From positions 963,565 through 999,266 of the forward strand of contig MNCI01005623.1 of NCBI GenBank assembly GCA_015680685.1: a stretch of 35,702 bases of DNA, read 5' to 3'. The DNA comes from Gnetum montanum. Lineage: Eukaryota; Streptophyta; Gnetopsida; Gnetales; Gnetaceae. Of the stretch, positions 29,416 to 35,702 are shown one piece after another; positions within the stretch are counted from its first letter, which is position 1; every line of letters begins with the position of its first letter. A program made the position numbers and the translations under genes. The notes under the pieces are model-generated. The model was not told the DNA's origin. It worked only from the letters and a program-made list of their open reading frames with translations, and searched no databases.

Positions 29416-32125
29416 TAGGATTAGAGAGCTCTCCTTGGATATTTTTAAGAAAAATAAATTTGGAAAGATTGAGAAGAAATGAGTTCCATGCATCATGTAT
29501 ATTGACATGATGGAAAATTTCATGTAGAAAATATAGGAAATTAGAAGTAGGACTATCACAACATAAAAAGTATATCCTAAAATAGGAGGTATTCAAAGGT
29601 GTATGTAAATAACAACCACAAAGTAGGAAGACACCAAGTAGTTAATAATGGATAATAGCTTCATTTTAACAATGTGCATGAAACTCATAAATATCTTTAC
29701 AAGTGTTTATATTAGTAAGATGGATGAGATGAAGTAGATCAGACACCAATTCTCAAAAACATAACTCAGAAGGAAAGCAGAGGTAATTTGGGGGGGGAAT
29801 GGTTTGGCAGGGGTAATGTGGAATCTACCTCTAAAAACCCCAAAAGAATCCATTCCACAACCTTCCTAAGAAAAATTAAGCTTAGAAAATAGTAACAACA
29901 AGATGAAATGAAGAAAATTATCTCATTTATAAAAAAAATCTTAAAGTATAGATAAATACATAAAATATTGTGGAGCCAAGCTCAACTCACATCTTTCCAA
30001 AGGATCTTAAATGCCACACATGTTTCCTCTTAATCCTTAATTACTTCCACTTGGATCATAAGCTCAAGACAAGATACTTATAAGAGATTCGCTTAACCTC
30101 TCTCAAGTGCTTGTCTTTTTCTCTCACTCAAATAGATATAATGTTGTTATACAAACTCTCCCTTCCTTACACTCAAAGTCTTTTCTTAAGATTAGCCTTT
30201 GGTTCCTTTAAGCTAGCCTATCCAAACTTAGACCTTTAATGCCTTTTTATAGCTTCTTAGTATTACCTTTCCTATTCATTGGCATCCAAAATTCAAATTA
30301 ATATCTTTTGGGATCCATAAAAGAAGACATCTTATGGTCAGAGGAGATGTCTTGCCCAAGATGAAGCTAGTTGCAAGAGACATTTTGCATCTAGTATAGA
30401 CAACTACATCAAGAAGGAGATGTGTCACATCTAAAGTAAACATTTATCTTACTAGTAGACATCTTCTACTAGGAGTATATGTCTTCCAAAAATAAGGCAT
30501 TCATGCTAAAGCCTAAAAATTCCAAGCATATACCAAATAACTCTTTTTGATCCTAAAGAACCTTAGAATCATCACCAACAAGGCCAATAAAAGAAGACTT
30601 ACACAAACAAGACACACATGAAAAATAAATTGAGAAGTATATAAGGATTAGGTGATGTCCTCATCATCTCTTCCTTTCTTATAAATTTCATGATTAATGA
30701 CATTTCAAAAGTTGGAATTACCATGCCCCATGACTCAAGGTCATTACTCTTAGCATAAGAATCATGACTCAATGCATCAAAAGCATCATGAGAATGAATA
30801 CCATTTAAGGTTTTGGTTTTGAGCTTCCCTTATGAAGGCTTTTCCTAATGATCCACCATGCTTCCTTCGGTTAAGCATCATCTTAGAGTACCTCACTTGT
30901 ATCCCATTTTGGAGGTTCCTCCCCTTAAAAGCAGGAGGCATAAAATAGAACTCCAATAATATGCATATAAAATAGTGAAAATTCGTGCCTTATAAACCTA
31001 ACTCAAAAGTAAAAGGAACACTTTAGAAGAAAAAGTATCAATTAAGTTCATTCAAAAATCATAACCTACTAGGTAATAAAATAAAAACATCATCCATGAT
31101 AGAATTTGGATGATGGAAATCAAACCATAAGAAGAATAGAGAAAGTGAAGTCAATTTATGCAGAAAATAAAAAATAAGAATTAATTTGTAATAAATGACA
31201 ACAACCATGCTACAAAGATAGACAAAATGATCATACAATCATTCGTATTGTACAAAACCACCATAATAAGTGGCATTCTCATAACTAGAAATGTTAAGTA
31301 AACATGAGAGACCTTTCAAATAAAGAAATAACCAAGTCAAAAAGACTACATAAAATATGAGTCAAACAAACATGAAAGAAGCAATTACATAAGAGTGTAT
31401 GAATAATGTAGTAGTGATAAAGCTCATGGGAGATTAAAGAATCCATTAGTTGAACAAAAGATGAAATTCTAAAAGTAATAGGACAACAATGATTTATTTG
31501 TATATACAATGAATGAAATCATAATATAAACCTATAGAAATGTAATTACTATTTTGATATTGATCTTAGTGGGGATAATACCTTAGTCTTCATAATCAAT
31601 CCAACAACCTAAAATTCAATCCCAATTTACTTAATGCTATTCAAAAATTATATAGATAAATAATATTTAAACTAACTTTAAAGTGGATCAATCAAGGATA
31701 TTATTTTCAATCTCTGTATGTGATTTAGCACTAGTTGCAAATTTAAATGAAGGATCAAAAGAAATGCTACATCAACTAGAAAATTGTTATAAATATGCAA
31801 GGATAAAAGTGAATGTTAACAAAAAAGGTGTTAAAATATATGGAGTTAATAAGATATTATAATTTCAAGTTAAATAATTTTGGCCGAGAGGCCAATTACT
31901 AGCACCATCCAAGAGAGTCCTTCTCTATCATGGTAAAATAATTTTATCATCATAAAGGTGAGGGGAAGCTCTCTTGGTCACATTTTTTTAGACTTTACTA
32001 TGGTAAATAAATAGTTATTATCATAACACTTGGATAAGAGATGAAAATTTTCACAAGAACTATTATTTGCAAGAGCCTAAATATTTTGTAACTTGGACTT
32101 TGTCCATGGAAAATCAATTCTTAGT
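29416..32125. other. AT-rich non-coding DNA
   Basis: No RT, integrase, LTR copy or host gene recognised. A G-run (AATTTGGGGGGGGAATGG near 29790-29806) looks like a polypurine tract, but no LTR start follows it. AGACATCTT words recur near 30320-30480. Confidence 0.45.
31909..31977. repeat. Imperfect inverted repeat (hairpin)
   Basis: The arms CCAAGAGAG and CTCTCTTGG pair perfectly, with weaker pairing inside. Just upstream, TTGGCC-GAGA-GGCCAA (31880-31895) is a second small hairpin. Confidence 0.6.
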
Positions 32126-32959
32126 TGATAAGTCCCGATATCAGACCCTCGATATCGGATATGTGATATCTGAGATGCCAAAGTAATATCGAACATGCAA
32201 TGTCAGAGCCTATCTCATTGCCTATAAATAAGAGACAAGGGCACTTGGTTTGGCATTAGGTTATTCAGTCACTTAGCTGAATTCTTGCAATTTTTCTATT
32301 CCAGAGTTAGAATTCTTTCTAAGTGCCCACAATAGGAGTCATAAAGTAAACGGATCTTTATTCGAGCATTGTGTACCGAAGCACACCTTGTGTCCAGAAA
32401 TAAAGACAAACTTTGTGATAAACCTTGCAACATTCAAAATAGCTTAATTATTGCATTTCATGTTATTTACTTTTATTTGATGCTTTCAATAGTTACTTAA
32501 TGCTATTTTATCAAATTATTAATGATCAATTATCAATGAATTAGCACACTTGGCATGACCACTTCACGCGTATGTGGAACACTTGGTAACCCAATAACGA
32601 CTAGCATTTGGTAATCCCAGTAGTGTTACACTGGTTTAGGATGTGTTTGAAGAGTGGGAACAAATGCTGGTGTTAGGATTTGATTCACATTAGAGTTATA
32701 AAAACCCATTAGTTAATTAAATCCTTTCATTGCACACACTTAAGAGACTAAGATAGAAAATATAAAAAAAAAATCATATACCTCAAGTTTACTTAACCAT
32801 ACAATTGTGCCTTACAAGTAAGCTTGAGAAGACAACGACTGCATAACTCATCCTTGTTCTAAGTAGGCACATAAGCACTTAATCCTTGAAGTTCAACTGG
32901 ATCATGCGTGAATGCTCATATTCATATGGTTGGGCACAGGGGTACCTTGCCGCTCATCA
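32126..32959 (+). repeat. 5' LTR of D2
   Basis: It starts TGATAAGTCCCGATATCAG and ends GGGGTACCTTGCCGCTCATCA. The TATA box CCTATAAATAAGAG is at 32221, with GATATC-type palindromes upstream (32135-32210). The 834 bp agree with the D1 LTRs. Confidence 0.88.
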
Positions 32960-32960
32960 T

Positions 32961-32978
32961 TGGCACCATTGCCAAGGA
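32961..32978 (+). promoter_or_regulatory. Primer-binding site of D2 (tRNA-Asp type)
   Basis: TGGCACCATTGCCAAGGA, one base after the LTR; close to TGGCGCCGTTGCCGGGGA. Confidence 0.75.
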
Positions 32979-33095
32979 TTTTTTTATTTTTGCACTGATT
33001 AGAACTTAGGAAATTCTTCCAACGTTGGAAAAAACCCTTAGAGTTAACTATCCTACAATCATTGAAAAAGGATATCACATACTAAATAATCAATC

Positions 33096-35386
33096 ATGTC
33101 TCCTTCTTCTTATGAGAGTGCTTCACTGACTAAGTCTAACACCATGAACAATTGGAGGCAGAGTGCACTGATGATCTGCTAGTACCCCAACAGTTTCGCA
33201 TGGTATACGCTCATCCTGATGAGTATGTACTAGACTTTGTCTTTATCCTCCACCAAGATGAACAACTACGATGGCATGATTTAGAACGTAACATAGTGTT
33301 ACCTCTTGATTGCTCAATCCCAAGCTTGCTTCTTTGTGCTCTCACACGAATCGGTATGCAGCACTTACAATCAGAGTACGTTGTGTAAGAGCAAGATTTG
33401 AGAGATTATTAACCCACAAAGGCATAATGCCAAAGAGATCTACAATGGGAGAGACATTACAAATCTGTGAAGGAGAAGTGGTCTCAGGATGTCTTGTATG
33501 TCCTAAGTAAAAATGAGGGTGGTGAACCTGCTTTGGGAGGTTTTCCAAAAAATGATGTTCCTCTCATTGACTTTAGTCAAGGAGTTGTGTATCAAAATCT
33601 TCACTCAACTATTCATAACCTAGGTTCTGGTACCAATGGACATAAAGGGTTCAAAAAAGAAATACAAACGCATGACAATCACAGACATTTCGATCATAAC
33701 CACGACCAAGGCTACAGCCACCAAAGAGAAGCTGACAGGCACTATCATGATGCCAATCCTCCTTCCTCTTCACCTTCATCATCTCCTTCCCCCTCTACTT
33801 CAGGATCTAAATTCAATCACAAAGGGAAAGACCATGAGGACAATGGTAAGTGAAATAGAAATCACAAACAAAATAGTCGAGAAAGGGGATGAGGGCATTC
33901 CAAAGAGACACATCACAAAATAAGGGAGAGTAGGGAATAGCAAGACATCATAGATTTCATAGACAGCATGATCACAATGAACCCCTACTCACCACCTGAA
34001 TTATGTTAGATATAACAAAGGCTATTAGGATCCCAACAAGGCACCAGAAGGATAGTAGGATCAAAAGACTAGACATGAATAACATCCCACGATTTGAAGT
34101 GGGATACAATGCTAATCCTCAAAACCATATACAAGCATTCCATGATGCATGTGCCTTGCAAAATATAGAAAATGAGTGGAAAAAGATAATATTTTTTTCC
34201 CAGACACTGATCAAGAAAGAAAAAATCTAGTACCAGTCCTTAGAATCAAAATCCATTCATCGATGGAGTACCATGTTAGAGCTATTCAACGAGAAGTATC
34301 AAATGTACTCTCAAGTGTTCAACCTGCATAAGAAAATCCAAGGATGGAAAAAAGGAGGACATGAACCCTTGGATGTTGCCATGGGCCTATATCATACATT
34401 ATTACATCATTTCCTTAGCCATGGTTATTCACAAAAGGAACAACTATGCCATCTTGTGGATGGGCTTAGGTATGAAACGTGAAGAACCCTTAGGACTTAT
34501 GACCAAGGAAGGCTATCTGAGCTCAGAGCCCACCAAATACAAAGATTGTTGGAGCACGTTGCCAAGGAGGAAGGTGAGTTGAGGAAAAGAGAAAGTGCTG
34601 AGGAGTACAACAAAGATCCTTCCCTTCAAAAGAAGGAAATTAGATTTTTTGAAGATGAAGAAGAGTCACCACTTAAAGAGATGGTGAATAAAAATACTTT
34701 TCCCATTCAAAAATTTGCATTAGAAGTATCGAAAAAATTAGATCAACTGTAGAACTCCCTAGATGATCAATTTCAAACTGTTCTAAAAATAGTAGAGGAG
34801 TCTAGATAACAAAGTAGTGACCAAGAGAGAAGGAAAAAGAAAGAAGCTAAGTATGCATGTAACAAGGGTAAGGGAAAGGCTACCATCATTGAAGAGGTTA
34901 TGGATTCAGACACAAAAAATGATGGTGGATGTGAAATTTTCCAATATGACCACCCTAAGGGATGTTTCCCAGTAGTGTCACATACGCAAGAGTTTGGGAT
35001 GTATGCACTAAACCCATGGTTAAACAAACAACAAACACCTAGAAGGTTACCTTATCTTCAAGGTAACCCAAGGTAGTTTCACCAACCCTTAACATATTAT
35101 CCAAGTGAAGCTCCACCACAACCGAATGAATAGTATCAACAATGGCAACATCCACAATCATGGGGAATGCCACCACCATGTCAACCATACCCTTACCATC
35201 AACCTAACCCATACAAGTATTACGTTTAGTAGCTGATCTATCCACATGACTCTACTAGTCACGTTGCTCTTCAACCTCACTACCAGGCCCCCAAGTACTA
35301 TAGAACTTCTTCTTCTCAAGGTGATGTTCCACATACATACTATCCCTCTCATCCATCTGCATCTCTTCCACCCTTAGCTCCATTAC
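33096..35386 (+). pseudogene. gag: D2 gag (broken)
   Basis: The likely start is ATG 33096 (MSPSSYESASLTKSN). Frames then change: HPDEYVLDFVFILHQDEQLR and ERNIVLPLDCSIPSLLL (33152-33388), a Ser/His/Asp-rich linker (33467-33853), and the capsid core with HIQAFHDACALQNIENEW, MLELFNEKYQMYSQVFNLHK and EPLDVAMGLYHTLLHH (34003-34482). The charged EHVAKEEGELRKRESAEEYN and DHPKGCFPVVSH follow, then a Pro/Gln/Tyr-rich tail to 35386. The core aligns block by block with D1 gag. Frameshifts and stops disable it, and D3 cuts it. Confidence 0.82.
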
Positions 35387-35702
35387 TGATGAGTGGCAAG
35401 GTACCCCTACACTCAACCATATGAAACGAGTGTCACACACGCGATCTGATCGAACTCCGCAAATGGACTAGTTGTGGCACCTAGATAGTTAGCCTTAGGT
35501 CATAGTTCGTTGTCTTCCCACCTGGACTAGTATTGCATTTGTCACATATGGTTTAGTCTAGATGAGGTGTATGATGTGTTCCTAATCTATGCTACTCCTG
35601 AAGGCAGTGGAAAATAATATTTAACTAAGCTAAGCTAGGAGGAAAAAGGGTAAGAAAATCTAATCTAGCCTAAGTACGACGAGCAACCGATTCCTTGATC
35701 AA
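35387..35702 (-). repeat. D3: LTR of family D, entering from the right edge
   Basis: TGATGAGTGGCAAGGTACCCC and the next 300 bp match the start of 26701-27542 in the same orientation. The flank to its left is D2 gag, not a primer site, so it is the 3' LTR of a minus-strand element or a solo LTR. ATTAC (35382-35386) would be its target site. Confidence 0.88.

Larger units (their letters stand above)
32126..35386 (+). mobile_element. D2: family D Ty3/gypsy element, cut by D3
   Basis: 5' LTR, primer site and gag are in the + direction. Gag is interrupted at 35386 by an LTR in the opposite direction, and the rest lies outside the window. LTR and gag are homologous to D0 and D1. Confidence 0.85.

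Noticed and set aside
29785-29806. G-run as the polypurine tract of D0
   Set aside because: No D-family LTR start (TGATRAGT) follows; could be chance.

Overview
This is a stretch of nuclear DNA from a plant, probably a seed plant with a large, repeat-rich genome. The evidence is Ty3/gypsy LTR retrotransposon proteins, several LTR copies with TG...CA ends and 5-bp target-site duplications (TSDs), plant-sized introns of 88-93 bp, and a plant-type histone H2B remnant. The species cannot be told from the sequence. Two N positions (6280, 26917) point to draft assembly. Almost everything here is retrotransposon, layered by nested insertion.

Two families explain most of it. Family T has LTRs of about 1.2-1.5 kb that start TGAAACACC, end near CCGACGATTT...CA and carry minisatellites. 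Members: T1 (+ strand, window start to 7467, 5' end outside), T2 (a solo LTR, 23280-24678, TSD CTTAA) and T3 (- strand, 11391-19319, both LTRs). Family D has LTRs of about 840 bp that end ...CTCATCA and are followed by a primer site resembling tRNA-Asp. Members: D0 (oldest, +, about 8490-9325 continuing at 27543), D1 (-, 9517-27542, TSD CTATG, inside D0), D2 (+, 32126-35386) and D3 (an LTR starting at 35387 and leaving the window). T3 and T2 both sit inside D1, T3 splitting D1's extra ORF.

Region by region. 1-3003 (-): a five-exon antisense gene, with every splice phase compatible, encoding a degenerate FCP1/NIF phosphatase-like domain followed by a region like plant transposon proteins. 3208-3217: its TATA box. 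3361-5455: reverse transcriptase/RNase H fragment between two TTAAACT minisatellites. 6281-7467: 3' LTR of T1, cutting a histone H2B pseudogene (7468-7713). 8490-9511: LTR, primer site and leader of D0. 9517-27542: D1 with T3 and T2 inside; D1 keeps gag and a long extra ORF but no recognisable pol, and T3 keeps gag and protease but no reverse transcriptase or integrase. 27548-29415: decayed gag and protease of D0. 29416-32125: AT-rich, nothing recognised. 32126-35386: D2 LTR, primer site and broken gag. 35387-end: D3 LTR.

Most interesting is that in both families the promoter region of the extra ORF shares a family-specific palindromic repeat with the LTR U3 of the same family: GCGTATACGC in T, GATATC/GTACGC-type repeats in D. 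This fits, but does not prove, an element-encoded factor that recognises its own element, by analogy with VANC anti-silencing proteins of VANDAL transposons. The intact exon structure of the T1 gene contrasts with the stop-riddled gag and pol genes around it.
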